DNA of 64,000 bases from assembly GCA_019722365.1 (NCBI GenBank), contig JADFUC010001610.1, positions 496,001 to 560,000 on the forward strand, in the 5' to 3' direction. Of this stretch, positions 33,694 through 47,125 are shown in pieces. The position numbers and the translations under genes are program-made. The stretch is from Lithospermum erythrorhizon. Its lineage: Eukaryota; Streptophyta; Magnoliopsida; Boraginales; Boraginaceae. Under the pieces are notes generated by a model. The model had not been told where the DNA came from. It saw only the letters and a program-made list of their open reading frames with translations, and did no database searches. Position 1 is the stretch's first letter. Each line of letters opens with the position of its first letter.

Positions 33694-35635
33694 CTGAAGT
33701 TTTTTAGAAGCCTGAGCTTTTGGTAGAATTCAATGAGAGCCAATCTCAATTTATCTTCTGCTTTTTTCAGTTCAACTTTGCTGAATGATAAATCAGAATC
33801 TGATGAACAGTTTAAAACATTCTTCAAAGTAGAGCGAGGAGTTGCAGGTTCAATATTGATCTTAACTTGATTCAGAAAATGTAATGGAGCAGGTCTGTAT
33901 ACTTCTCTCTTATGATGACTGTTTGGTTCACTATCTCCACTACCATATTCTTTTTCCCCTCCCCTAGAACTTTCTTCAATTGCATCCAAATGCCCACTAC
34001 CTTTGGATACAAAAAGCAAACCATTTTACTTATGTTTGGGACCAAGTACATGAAAATATTAAATGTAGAAATCAGTATTTAAATGGACGAGATGAAAAAG
34101 TGAAAAAAATTGAAAAAATTTCCAGAGTTACGGATTTTCAAGACTATATGACTCTTGGTGAGGGTAAAATTGATTAAGGTGAGTGACTTGAGTGTAATTA
34201 AGATGAATGGATGTCAATGTTTATTTTAGAATGACGTTTAAGTGAAATATTTATTTATCAAAGTAATGATGTAAATAATTAGTTTCATAGGATTCATTGG
34301 AGATAATTGATGGTTTGGTCCCAAAGTTATATATTGAGTAAATGGTAAGATTGTAATAAATTCATTTTTTGAAAAGCCAGATATCTACGTTATACTTCGG
34401 CCCATATTTTAACATCTCAAGTAATATTTAAATTATTTCACGCGATTAAACTTAGTGGTCAAAATATAATTTTTTGAGATTTTGCCTTATAAAGTTCCTA
34501 ATTTTTTAAATGTATTTTTATTGAAAATGTATTTGCTGTTAAATTATTTTAATTGTGTAATTGAGTGTGTTAGAGGCTGACGGTCAGAATGCAAAGTATA
34601 TTCCAAACAATCATGTGAAATCAAATTACACCCAATTTCAAGGACCATTATTAACTTCTTCAAGCATGCTGTTTCTTCTGTTTATTGAGGGGTCTTTCAG
34701 AACTAAACAAGTGGCCATTATCGGTGTCTGCCTCAAAGCCCTCATTGGTTACTGCGTTGCATGCAACATTTCATTAAATAAATTTATTAAGTGCAACAAA
34801 AATAAAAGTAAATGAAGCTAACATGCGTATCCCCAAAATAGATATAATGGTTTTGAAAATTCAAGAATTAAAATCTGATAACTAAATGGGATGCAGTCAG
34901 AATGTTTATTGAAAAAAATCTCAGGAAATTGTTTTGATGGAGAGGAGTGCCAAAACCTTTCAAGATTATTATGTTCTGCCCTCTTTCATGCCCCACTTTG
35001 ATTGCTTTAATTCTCAAAACAATAAGAATATCATCACTCAATCCCTCCAAATATTTTCTTGATCCACTTTGCCTATAAAGTTGACAACTGAATTCATCCT
35101 GCAGTTTCTTGAAGAACACCATCTCACTACCTCCTCTTCATTGACATAGGAACATGGTCTGTGCTACTGTTCTGAACCAATATCTCACTGGCCCACAATG
35201 CCTCATCTTCATGATTGACGTATTTAGAGACCCTCTTGGACTATAGAGTTTACTTGTCAGCCCACTGAAACTTCTGTACAATGACATACTTCTCTTGAAT
35301 GAATTTTTCAGTTTCATTTCAATTGGCACTTTTGTTGTATTCCTCTGCTTATGATGCAATATATCTTTTAATAAGCTTTTGAGGTAGTTGTAATCCAAGT
35401 ATGCTTCTTGCCATTCTTGCACCATTTGAGAAGTATATTCTTTCCCAAACTTCATTTTCTTGAAACTATACAATCCTCTTTAATTTTTTGTCACACTTCT
35501 AATGTCTATATCAATAAAAGGGAATCGAAAGTAGCTGCTTGAGCTTGAACCACTCGAATTTTCGATATTCACTCCTTTTTATTTCGTTGAATTGTAGAAG
35601 ATCTAGTTATCTAAGGTTGAAGTATGTAATTTGGT

Positions 35636-35830
35636 TCTTTGGCTATCTCACCTACAACTACAAGAAGCAAAATATAGTTTTGAAAATGAAGTGTATAATT
35701 AGATTATTGATGAAAATGAAGTTTATAATAACTGGATTCTTGGCTATCACACCTACAACTAGAAGCAAAAAATATAATTATGAAAATGAAGTAAATGATT
35801 GGATTCTTGATGAATATGAAGGCTTAATTG
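35636..35830. repeat. About 101-bp tandem duplication upstream of the PHO1-like start
   Basis: GGCTATCTCACCTACAACTA at 35641 and GGCTATCACACCTACAACTA at 35742 begin two similar units. Both continue through AGAAGCAAAA and GAAAATGAAGT. The period is about 101 bp with small indels. It lies about 200-380 bp upstream of the first SPX codon. Confidence 0.8.
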
Positions 35831-37180
35831 ATATAGTTTGGCTACATGTGATTTAGTTGGAGGGACCAATAATGCACTTGTATGATTATTTATAGCTGAG
35901 GATGATAACTGGTCATTTAACTTTTTGGTCAGCGACAACATTGTTTTAATTTGCATTAAAGAGGAAATAATATGTAAAAAGTTGGACAAAAATATCAATG
36001 CAATTGCATGCACGTACCAACGTGCTCTTTTGGGATTGAGGTAATATATCTGTACTGTATAACCCACGTTCTAGTTTCTTCGACACTTACTGTAGTGAAC
36101 GATTTTGAACCATTTAAAATGTGAAAAGGACACCCAATAAAGGCCCCTCGAAACTCGGAAATTTTGCTTAACTACGGAGGGGCAATGCGTGAAATAATGT
36201 TTGATTGATCGAAATGAAACAGTTTTAGCAATTTGATCTGGTTGATGGCAGAAAGTCAGGCCGTCTTGCCAGGGGTGTTAGGTAACATATTCTCTTTACT
36301 TGATCCGAGAGAAGGGCTCATTTATTTGTTACTCCCAACATCTCTAAAAGATTATTCAATTTGATTTTTTAATGATAAAAATTGATAAAGTTTTAGGTTT
36401 TAATTGACTCGCACAACTTTAATTTTAAATTAAAATTATAATATTAAAGTAAAATGGATGAAAATATAATATTTTAATATATTTTTCACAATTAAAAAAT
36501 TTAAAATCAAGTTTAAAAAATTAACATATCAAAATTAAAATATGATGTTTAAGACATTAAAGGAGTACTTTGTGGATTGACCAAATGATTCTGAATTTTT
36601 CATCTATATTAAACATGAGTACAAATAATTAGATGATCTAAATTGATTGAGAGATTGTAAGTCCTCAAATTGGTATACCATATTCTTGAATATAATTATA
36701 TTAGTTTTGATGAATATAATATATGATGCTAATGGTATTAATGTATGTAATTTGATTATTTTAGTTGGAGTATTTATTATACATGCATTTTCAATTTCAT
36801 AACGTTAATGTATAATATGTGAAAATATTATTATGACTATGTAGTACGAAGTGTCATACCGGTGTGTGTAATGGTATTTGGTTTATTTATAAAATAACAT
36901 ATCTATGTATCTGATATTAAATCATTATATATGACAGCGTTATTGACATGTGTTTTGTGTTTGGATACCATTAGCCAATGACCACTTTCAATGGTAATCA
37001 AATAATCACCATCATAGGCAGATTAAGCTGAAAAAAGATGAAAGATGAAGAAATGCGTTTTAGAGTTGGAAGAAACTAAACAACAAGTTGAAAAAACAAA
37101 TGAAAATTGATGTGTTGGATCTTGAAATTTTCTTTAATTTAATTTGTTTAATACTATATGCTATTTTTATTCTATTATGA
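35831..37180. other. Intergenic, no gene seen
   Basis: AT-rich, with no signature in either strand. Confidence 0.5.
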
Positions 37181-38599
37181 CCACTTGGTGAGCCCCCCGA
37201 ATTGGGGCCCAATCGCTAAGCGCAATATAATCAGTGCGCGGCGATGGATAGCAATAAAATGACTTAACTACATCATAAATAAAACAATATAACTGCAATC
37301 CATCAGATGAACAACAACTTAAATAATTACCATGACATTGAAACTCATATGTAAATACACATCAACAATTTTGTACCACAACTTCAGTCGATAATAATTA
37401 TAAACAAAACTTCAAGAAGATAAAAATATGGTGTTGAGGTCTTGAGCCACCGTCGCCATCTTAGGTCTTGTGACTACTCGGCCAATGCATGTGTTCTTTA
37501 GTAAGCTTATGCTACTTAGGAATAGGAAGTCGACTAAAAGTGAGTGAAAATAAATATACGAAGTTAACCTACGTCGCGAATAAAGAAAAATTTAGATTCA
37601 CTCCTTTTGTTAGAGACTATATACCCAGAAATATTATTTTATAAGTTGCCACAAAATAAAACTTTCCTTATTGGCTTTTCTAACTATACCGATAACCCAC
37701 ACTACGTCAACAACTTTACTCTGATACACCTTAATTACAAAGTGGCTCTATCATTATCTTTAGTATAGCTAACATTCTCAGCCTAAGCCTCACAAACACA
37801 CACAATAACCAAGCATATATCTTAACCTCTGTAACTTCATTGCATATCGACTCAATCCCATATCTTTAGATTCCTTTAATTTTCTACATTTTACAATCAT
37901 ACTCCTCTATGACAACTAATGTTCTCATAAGACTTTAAAATATTCTTAATAGAGTAAACTTATATCTTGAATCAGAGATAACTAGTACTGATTTATCTTC
38001 CAGTTTTCCATTTAGTATCACGAACTTATTACCTTCATGGTATCGGTGTGGATTGAATGGGTACTTATATTCTAGCACATTTGAATCCATTTTTCCACCA
38101 TATATATATATATAAAATATCATGTAATGATTAGCATAAACTTGAGTTTATAATTTACGCTCTAATGTTCCTCATTCAAGGTATCTGTCCATTAGCCACT
38201 TAAGATACTATGAACATATCTAACAAAAGCGATAATGCGGCGATGAGCTGGCGAAAATAAATACCGTATCCCACGGAAAGAAAAATAGTTGCCGACAAAA
38301 TTTGGCTTAAATGAAGTATAACCATCTAAACCTGTTGTTAGCACAACAACAAGATTAGGAATAGTCATGCGTAGTCAAATATGGACCAAATACATGTATC
38401 TGCGGATAAAAGTCGCTGACATTCCACAGCAGAATACCGGGACATAACACATGAATATATATCATGGGGTTCAGTGTACCGACACCAGTGATCTGAGACT
38501 TCGACCCTTGGTAAGCTACAGTCGTCAAGCCTCACATCCTTTCATGCTCCCGCGATGCCCCATCCTACAATGCGCCTGCTCAATCCGTCTACTGCGAGG

Positions 38600-39050
38600 T
38601 GGACAAAATTGACAATCACCTCGCACTTATACGCGGTATAAGGCCAAAACGCTTACCACAAAGTATAAAGACACGCGCACTTATACACACAAAGTATAAG
38701 GCCACAGCGTAACATCTACGGGCAGCGCTTGCCTTATACGTGGTATATAGGGCCACCTGCGACAATCGCGCGACAAAGCGTCAAAGAGAATCATACGTAG
38801 CTATACGTGGTATAAGAATTTCGACAATGCCGCGTGGCGATCAAAGAGAATCATCTGCCGTATACCGTAGTATAGAGACGCCTCGACGATGCACCTGTGG
38901 CGATCAAAGAAAATCCTTACGCCGCTATCACCGTAGTATAAGGGCAGCGCCGCCTTATAAAACCAGTATGGGGCCACCGACAATGCAAATGAAGCGATCA
39001 AAGAGAATAAATACCATGGCAGCTATGCCGTAGTATAGGGCCAACAAAAG
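38600..39050. repeat. Degenerate tandem repeat, about 60-63 bp units
   Basis: TCAAAGAGAA (or TCAAAGAAAA) recurs at 38781, 38841, 38904 and 38998. Each time it is preceded by GACAATGC/GGCGA-like text and followed by GTAGTATA-type text and (A)GGGC. Intervals are 60, 63 and 94 bp, the last with an insertion. Looser versions of the TATAAGGCCA motif start at about 38600. Confidence 0.8.
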
Positions 39051-39234
39051 CGTCCATATCCACTGAGGAAGGAGAGTCACTAATCACTGGTCCCGACTAT
39101 AGGGTCATATCTAATACTCAAGTGGCCTCAAAATCATACATAACTCCATCGAACACCTCTGGTAACCAACTACTTTACTTCTGACAATAGCAAAACATCT
39201 GACTAATACATGCCTTGTCGTAAATCAATCCTGA

Positions 39235-39410
39235 CCGCCCTTGAAGGCCATAAATACCACAAGTGCAGGCCAAAGCCACATAAATACCCTGAAATTTGAT
39301 AAGGCCACATAAACTACCAAAGTCTGAGCAAAGCCACATAAATACCCTTGAGTGCCGACCAAGCCACCAGCTTCCCGCTGATGCCGTCGAGGCCGCATAT
39401 CTGAAATATA
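39235..39410. repeat. Short degenerate tandem repeat with AAGCCACATAAATACC units
   Basis: AGGCCATAAATACCACAAG, AAGCCACATAAATACCCTGA, AGGCCACATAAACTACCAAA and AAGCCACATAAATACCCTTG follow one another at about 20-45 bp spacing. It lies in the same LTR-like tract. Confidence 0.75.
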
Positions 39411-41579
39411 AGTTGGGGATTTCATGCCATCACTTACACTGAACCGACCTTGATCTTGCGGAATGAGGAGTCACATAATCATATTAGGCTCACATAATAT
39501 TTAATATTACATGCTATACCGTCTCAGTAATCATATCGCGAGGACATATCTGTGAATTGTAATTACTATACAGACGCCTGTACCGCACATAATTATAATA
39601 CAAGAGCCAGGTACACCATTTTGAAAGAAGTACATAAGGTAACTAAAACCAAGGATAAGTACTCGCCTCTGTAGCTACCCATGAGCCTTCCTGAAAAACG
39701 ATCAAAGATGCATACTTTTCACGATCAGCGCTAAACAACACCAGAAAGTATAATCAAGACCTACTACTATATACCGGCGTTCTAGAATACATAACCAACT
39801 CTTAGGGGAACTATCTCTAAATGGTATAACCAGCGGATATTCTCGAATTATAATCCCGTCGGACCACAGTGATCGATTCCCGCTAAATTCATCTTATGCT
39901 TTCTCATTTCTGGAATTGACTTATAAGTTATTCAACTAATCTATCAAGTCCATAGTAACAATCTAACAACAAATATCAATTATAACTCAACTTTAGTTAC
40001 ACTTTTTCAATAAATAAGCTAATCAATTTTAAATCATCAATTTTTAAATCGCAATTTAACATCATAACTCATATAATGAGTCCCAATGGCCTCCTACACA
40101 TTTAAAGTCTTATAAAAATATCCATATAAAAGTCAACCCGAAAACCTAAAAGTCAACTTTCAGACATCACGTCACTCAAGCGATCTAAATCACGAATTAC
40201 CAAGCAATCCGTCTGGAACCCAACCAGCTAAGATTTATCATAAAATTCAATTATGGAAAAGTGAACTTTAAAAGTCAACTATGTCAAAACCCAAAAGAAA
40301 TATCTCGAAAGACTTGAAATTTTCTTACCTTAACTTTCGAAGAGAATGATTGGGAAACGATATTACAATAGATCTTGAGTTTGGCGACAATCGAAGAGAA
40401 ATGGAAAAATAGAAATTTTTAAGGGGAGGAGCTTAATTTCGGCCAAAATGAGGCAAGAAGATAGAGTTGTAGAGTGATGATGATGTGGAGGATATGTAGC
40501 AGATAGATATTTAAAAAACTTCAGTCATTGGGTTTAGGTTAATTACTCAAACATCGTACTTAAGCCTTAAGACTTGATTTCAAGATAAAATTCTTCCATA
40601 ACATAGCTACTAAGTCATAAATTAGCTCTCAAAAGTTTTCTGAAATAATATTGACTTATGAAAAAAAATTATACTATTCCGGGTCCCTTGACCGAAAAAT
40701 TAGAATTTTTTTTTTTTTTTTATGGGTTATTACAATTCTCATTTTCTAATGTAGTCCTGCTTGTATCAATTAATCAACTAGTGTATATCATTATTAAAAA
40801 AATGTTATTTCGATTCCTCATTACATATCTTTCATGGTAGAAATAAGTATTCAAACATAATCACATATAATTTCCGCATCATCTTATGTATGACACCATC
40901 ATATTATAATGATATTTTAGTAGTGTTACACATACTAATACTTAGATATCAATATGATATTATTAACATATTCAAATATAAAAAATATTATTAATATTGA
41001 ATCAAATTAATAAGGAATTTTCTAAAATCTGGTGCATAACATTATTAAAAATATAATGGTATTTTAGTATTGCTGATGCATACCATACCCAAAACACAAT
41101 GGTATACCATACAATTTAAATGAAATTGGTGTTTAAAGGCCATTTGATGATATTTTTCTTATTTATTTGAAGATTTGAGATTTTGATTGATTTTAATTTG
41201 CTTAAAATGACATGTTTATAGATTAATTGATTTACAAAATCTAAATCAGACACAGAACAAATGGATCTAAATGCAAGTCTAAACGGAAAAGAAAACAAAA
41301 AGGAAAATGCGACAAATAAGGCACAAGATATACGACAGATCTTTTCATTTTAAAAATAAAAATAAAAATGAATTCCCAAATTACCACTATTATAGCGTAA
41401 TGAGTCATTTGGATCAAAGGTAGAATGATCCAACGGTCAAGATTAGATTAATTACCATTTAAGCTTTACAAAGTAGAGTCTCTAAAAAACTCAATGGCAA
41501 ACTTCTCATCATATATAATTGTTTCTAATAATTAATGTTGCAACAACTCCAATGTCACATACATAACTGGAATACAGCA

Positions 41580-41900
41580 AAACAACATGAAGGTCCGATT
41601 CGCATCGAAAAGTTTGATTCGAGGTTCGGTTGATGTAGTTCGAATCGAACTCGAACCTCATGTTTAGGTTCGATCGAATTTGAATCGAAGGTTTCATTTG
41701 GTTCAAATTACATACATTTATATTTTTTTTTCAAATTTCTTCTTATTTTGTCATGAAAATTCGAATTTTCATTCGAACTTTGAATAGTTCGACCCGAACC
41801 TTGCACCTTCAAATTTTTTTAACCGAATCGAAATTCAAATTTATCAGTTAGTTTAAACTCGGAAGCGAATTTCGAATAGATTATATTCTTTGAATCCACG
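41580..41900. repeat. Low-complexity TTCGAATCGAA-rich block
   Basis: TTCGATCGAA, TTCGAACC and CGAATCGAA motifs recur irregularly over about 320 bp. Confidence 0.6.
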
Positions 41901-44837
41901 ATGGCCATTCAATATAACTTCGATTAAGTTCTCTTTATAGTGTAGATGGATATATTTATAAATCGCACCCCCCAATCAACTGAAATAGAAGTATAAACTA
42001 TATATATCTACAATAATAAAGATGTACAAAATATCATAAATAGTTTAGTACTTGCAAACTAACTATGTGAAGAGCTACACATGAATCGAATCAAGTTCGC
42101 ATCTGAGTTCCACTACTTGGCAAACTTTTGCTCAGGAGAATTTTACATACCTAGCCGAGCCCCAAATTGGATTACTGGCCAAGAATAAATTACAAACCTC
42201 AGATTCAATCTTAGTAAATATTCATGCAAGCCCAAGGTTTAGGGTGAGATTGTTACTAAAATGATATCAAAAGAGACATTTAGAGCTGAGAACTAATCGA
42301 TATAAAGCTCAAAGTGCCATGTCAAGGACAGAATCCATCTCTTGAGGCGTTTTTAATTATATAATAAGACTTAATAAGGACGTTGAGAAATTAAATGGTG
42401 GGGAAATTATGAGACATTCAAAGTGGATGATGTGATAAGACACAATATTTGATTGTATTCATATGAAGATCGTTTATTTTATGAAAATTTCAAATGCCAT
42501 GAAATCATTTTAAACAATTAGCAATGAATGATTCCCTAGGAGTTTCTAATGGAGCAACGTAAATGAATCGAATCCTATTTCAACATGTATCGATTTAGAA
42601 AGTTTTCAAGAGCACAAAAATAATTTAAATCTGATAACATATCGATCCCGGGATAAGGCGTGGCGTTACATAAACATCTGTTCATATGTTTGTCATGCCA
42701 TGTAAACAACTACTAAGTCCACATTTACCGATACCACGTGACAGACATATGCCCATCTTTGATTGCCGTCGATCGATATTTTCTTTGGCGCAACCATGCA
42801 CTTTTGGACTCGGTGTACATTTATTTACGGAGTATAATATTCCGTATAATATAAACATATATTTTGTGATGCTCAAAATTTTGGACTCGTTAGGGAGATT
42901 GCACACACCTAAACAGGCGTTGGTACTATATATGATGTACAAGTCATCATCCAATAAGTTCTAAAAAATAAATTTAATTGATTTATCCTCCTTAAATATT
43001 CCTGTTAACTTTAATTGGATTTATGGAACAAAAGGCAATAACTTTATCCTCCTTAAAAAATCCTGTGGAATAATGGTCAAATATAAATCCGGTCGAATAA
43101 TAAGGGCTAAAACACTCAAAAATGATAAATCAAAAAATGAAGTATCAATCTCTAAAAACATAAACATGGAAATACTTACAGCTTGTTGAACATTTCAAAT
43201 TAAGTTTTACATTAAAATCTTGAAAGTTATTTAAGGTCTTCATAAGATTAATAGAATCTCAAATTAATGAAAAAATGTAATAGTTGAGACATGCATATTT
43301 GCTTCCCTTTTGTACTGTCAAACATATTTCCAAGACACAAGTATATTTATGCCTTAAAAATATTTTTTTAAAAAGTAATATATGATACCTTGAAAACAAT
43401 AATACCCTTTTGTAGGTATCCTATACCAAACATAACTTGTTCTCCGTATATGTTGCCCACAAACTTTATATTTTTAATTTAGTCACAGATAATTTATTGG
43501 TCTATTGAGATACATGGTTCAAATGCTATGTAGAGATAGTGAGATTGAGAATTATTATAATCTATTATCCAAAAAACAAATTAATCACAATATATATCAT
43601 TTAAGGTACTTTATATAATTTTTTAAACTAAAATCCGTATTTAGTAATACCAAACATACACTTTCAGCTTAATAATAATATTCAAACCCCATAAAATTAG
43701 GATTTAAATAAATTTGGTATATGTATTATGGTTGGTTCGGAAAGTGGTATGCATGAAAACAAATTTAGGATAATGTCCTGACTACATACCATCTGTTATA
43801 ACTTGGAATTCATAATTGGTTGGGTTGATAATTTATTTAATTTTTATGTTTCAATTTCTAGTGATCATTGTCAACAAGAATACTGAAAAGTAAAGTGGTT
43901 ACTCTAACAACAACCATACTTAGTTACTATGATTTTCACAGAAGTGTTTTCTTATAGATTTAGAAATTACCTTTTAACTTTTACACAAATTCAACTTTTC
44001 CTATTTTATTGCTATAATACTCACATCTAACTTATTTAGTTTTAAGAAGAAAAATGAATTTGGGAATGTACAAATATGAGGCATTCCTAAAATATTTGAA
44101 GAAATTTTAGGATAGGAAATATGATTTTTTGCTACTTTTTTTTGTTTTATAACTACTTATTAGATAGTGGGGATGAGGGGGTTTGAGACATCTGATGCAA
44201 ATTCTTTCTGGCTAGGAGTGTGTAAAGATCGAGCTAGAGCTGACAGGCTAAGCAGATAGAAATAACCCAGGATTTTTGAGCAGATCGAGACAAGCCAGGA
44301 AGTTGGGTTAAGAGTTAGCCGAAAAGAGAACATAAGCAATTTAGGTTCGTCGAAATAATAGCGATTTTCTAATTTTATGTAAGGTTCTCGAATTTTAGAT
44401 TTATTATCTTTTGAATCTTGTAGTATTGCATTGTCTTGGCATTTTAAGAAGGTAGATGAATAAGCTTTATTCATTATGATATAATGAAATAAAATATATA
44501 TAAATCTTTCTAAAACTTAATATATATGAATTGAATATGTACAAAGTGGTATTATTATTATTGAATGTGTTTATACGATTGTATAATTAATCTTAAAGGA
44601 TTCATTAGAAATTATATGGATTAGAATACAGTACTTGTTTGAGTTCAGAAGATGAACTCAAAAGTATCTCAAACTAAAACTTAACTTGAGAAGCGGAATC
44701 GATGAGAACGTTGGAGAAGAGACAAATCAGACCAAACTGTTAAGGTTGTCATTTGGAAACTAGAAGCGAAATAAGGATTAGATTAATTTTGGTTAGCCGG
44801 CCAAATTTATGCATCTTGCTAATCTAACAATCATATA
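41901..44837. other. Intergenic, no gene supported
   Basis: Overlapping open frames on both strands at 42682-42964 and a minus frame at 44160-44474 have no recognised signature. A near-duplicate TTTATCCTCCTTAAA occurs at 42984 and 43043. Confidence 0.45.
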
Positions 44838-45158
44838 CATGGGCGAACCCAGTAGAGGGCGGGGAGCAAGTGCCCCCTCTAGATTTTTGTTATCGTTTAT
44901 ATAACTTACATTAAGCTGAAGTAGCAAATTAATTTCTAGTTTAGTTGGCCCCTCTTATGAGTTTTTACATTGAATGTGTACCCTTGGCAAAAGCACAAAT
45001 TTTTGTCTGTTTCTTTTCATTTCTCTTTCCATTAGTTTACAATTATATTTTTCATTTGCCCCCTCCCCATTGAAATTTTAAAATTTGGTCTTTCCTTATT
45101 AATTTCTTAAAATTCGCTTTCCCTTTATTTTCATCATAGTTCCGTCCCTGATCATATA
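44830..45158. mobile_element. hAT-type MITE, 313 bp, perfect 8-bp target-site duplication
   Basis: The element at 44838-45150 begins CATGGGCGAACCCAG and, on the opposite strand, begins CAGGGACGGAACTATG, so the short terminal inverted repeats are imperfect. It is flanked on both sides by ATCATATA (44830-44837 and 45151-45158). An 8-bp duplication is the hAT hallmark. The interior is non-coding and contains GTGCCCCCTCT and TTGCCCCCTCC-type text. Confidence 0.85.
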
Positions 45159-47125
45159 AAATTATTTATATGAAATTATAGAAAAATAATAATGTGCTAG
45201 TGCTAGTGCTAGTGATTCATATTATTATGAGAAACAAAGATAAAAAAAGATAATAGGTTGAGATATTTAATAAATGATATCGACTCAATCAAATTTAAAC
45301 CTTCCTTTTAGTTGAAAAATTAATAAAAGCAACCATATGAATACCAATTATCAATAAAGTTCATTTACTAGTTTAGTGGCGGATGGAACTCGAATTTTTA
45401 TACGAAGAATGCGGATTATGAGAAAAAATATAAAAATTTAAGGGAAATAAATAACATAATTTGTAAAAAAGTAATTATAATTTTTGAAAAAAATACTTAA
45501 TAAAATTATATTTTTTCAAAAAATTTGAAAAAATAACTGCTTATCGTGCCCTAATTCCTCCACTTACTTAATTTTGTGATAGAAATTTGATCACAAATCT
45601 TGAAATGATAAAAGTATATGGGCTGAAAATCTCCATATCAATCTTTGAGTTGATCTGGTGAAGACTGAATTTTCAACTTGTTGACAGATTTAATATTATT
45701 CAACTATGTAGAATATATCAAGAATTGAAGACGTCAAACTGAGTGAGCATTTTAGAAGATAAATTCGATGCTAGAACAGTCATCAGTAGGTGTAAATTAA
45801 CATGATCAAAGTGAGGAGCTCTAAATGTATTATAATGACTAAATTCAGCATTCAGCTTTTAGCTAAATTATTTTTAAATGGTAGCGTGAAGTATTCAGCT
45901 GAATAGATGCTGATTAATTTTTGACACTGAGTTTTTTAAATCGTAAATACATCTTCAGTGAAATCGATTGCAAAAGGATGATTTAATTAATAACATACAA
46001 ATATCTTATCCATAACACTAACCTGACCGCCACAGCAAACACCTTCTGGCGTAGCCACCGTCTAAAGAAATTTCTATCACCATCATCACCATCTTCTCAA
46101 TTTCTCCCCAAATTAAATAATGACTAAAGAAAAGGTACTACTCAAACAACAGCACTTCATTTAAATATAGAATGTCACCACCCACATAAATCGCCATCTT
46201 CTGATCTCTGCCATAAATCACCATTTTTCTCTACCTCAATTTCTCCCCAATTTTGGATCAATTCAAAACAATAATAAATAATTGAATATCCAATAAAAAT
46301 ATAATCTTTTTTAGTTATCCAAATTAATATTTAATTAGATTATTTTTATCACCCAAATAAAATATAATTTGAGTTCCATTTCTGCAATTTTGATGTCATG
46401 TAAATAAGTTATTACATTCAGTTTGATTCTGTGATCTAATTCTTAGGGCTATGTGGCTATTAGGGAGAAAATAGGATAATGGTGATGGATTGAGAGAGAA
46501 TCGATGATACATTGGTGAGGTGGTGTGGGAGTAGGGGTAGGTGGGATTCTATAGTAGTGACAGGCTTTTACAATTTTCTCAAAAAAATTCATTTTTTAAT
46601 ATTATATACTTTGCCCTTAATTTAGGCGATTTTCGAAGTCAAATGGAGTCAGGTAACTCAAAAGAACTGATTTTAGAAAAGTTAGGTCATAGAAAATCAG
46701 ATGAGGGTGCCTCTTTAGAAAAGGTTAAAATAAATTCGAGTGCTCCTGACATTAAAATGATTTAGATTGGATTCCCGGTGTTTGTGTGAAATTTAACCTT
46801 ATAACTAAACAATTAGTTAGTTAAACACTGTAATTATTAAGATTTGATGGACGATTACCTTGATACCTTCTATAAAAACTAATATTTCAATGTATTGTGG
46901 CCAAAATCAATATTTTATCATGGATGTTTGTTGGAAAGTTTGTTATGATTATTATGTTTATTAATTTCTTAATTCTTATGTTTGTTTTGATATGGTCATT
47001 CTTTAATACCATTTATGTTGCTGTCACTCGGTTTATAATAATCCATGTAGTTAAGTCGATTATTATGTGAGCACATTTCATCGGCTTTTATGTATTATTG
47101 AGTTCGGGATCTCTATATCAATGCT
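45159..47125. other. Intergenic, no gene supported
   Basis: CCACCATC-rich text at about 46020-46260 repeats CAATTTCTCCCCAA twice (about 46100 and 46230). The small frame at 46541-46765 has no signature. Confidence 0.45.

Larger units (their letters stand above)
28006..35455 (-). pseudogene. PHO1: PHO1-type phosphate exporter (SPX-EXS), degraded at both ends
   Basis: Exon 1 starts MKFGKEYTSQMVQEWQEAYL at 35455 (the canonical SPX start). It meets an in-frame TGA near 35140, then continues as MVFFKKLQDEF and LRIKAIKVGHE with further frame shifts. Exons with good GT-AG borders follow: about 33995-33694 (KAEDKLRLALIEFYQKLRLL), 30561-30513, 30427-30356, 30271-30142, 29982-29862, 29777-29519, 29407-29303, 29212-29168 and 29057-28908. 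These join in perfect phase and give SPX end, four or more membrane segments and EXS start. Exon 11 from 28816 reads FSTIIALVIRT and NTYWDVVIDWGLL but loses frame and donor near 28520. Exon 12 (about 28255-28155) has a stop or shift before RGIWSF. The last exon (about 28078-28006) lost the segment after LENE. Functional members export phosphate into xylem. An unusual gene model is less likely than decay. Confidence 0.85.
37185..40732 (-). mobile_element. Candidate long solo LTR or non-coding LTR derivative (gypsy/chromovirus style)
   Basis: The right end, read on the minus strand, is TGTAATAACCCATAAAA, like the TGTAACA-CCC starts of long plant Ty3/gypsy LTRs. The left end begins TGAGCCCCCCGAATTGGGG. 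Between them lie about 3.5 kb that are less AT-rich than the flanks, with no coding sequence and with internal tandem repeats (38600-39410). Repeated AAAAGTCAAC motifs at about 40130-40280 are also common in such LTRs. I found no target duplication, no primer-binding site and no second copy, so both ends and class are inference. Confidence 0.35.

Noticed and set aside
38600..39410. CRISPR-like regular repeats
   Set aside because: Repeats are degenerate and contiguous with no unique spacers, and this is a plant nuclear genome; they are ordinary tandem repeats.
42682..42964. Overlapping open frames of about 90 codons on both strands
   Set aside because: No recognisable domain, and frames on both strands of the same DNA suggest chance absence of stops.
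44160..44474. Minus-strand frame of 104 codons
   Set aside because: No family signature, AT-biased composition and no neighbouring exon that would extend it.
45197..45217. Three tandem GCTAGT units
   Set aside because: Too short to call as a repeat locus.
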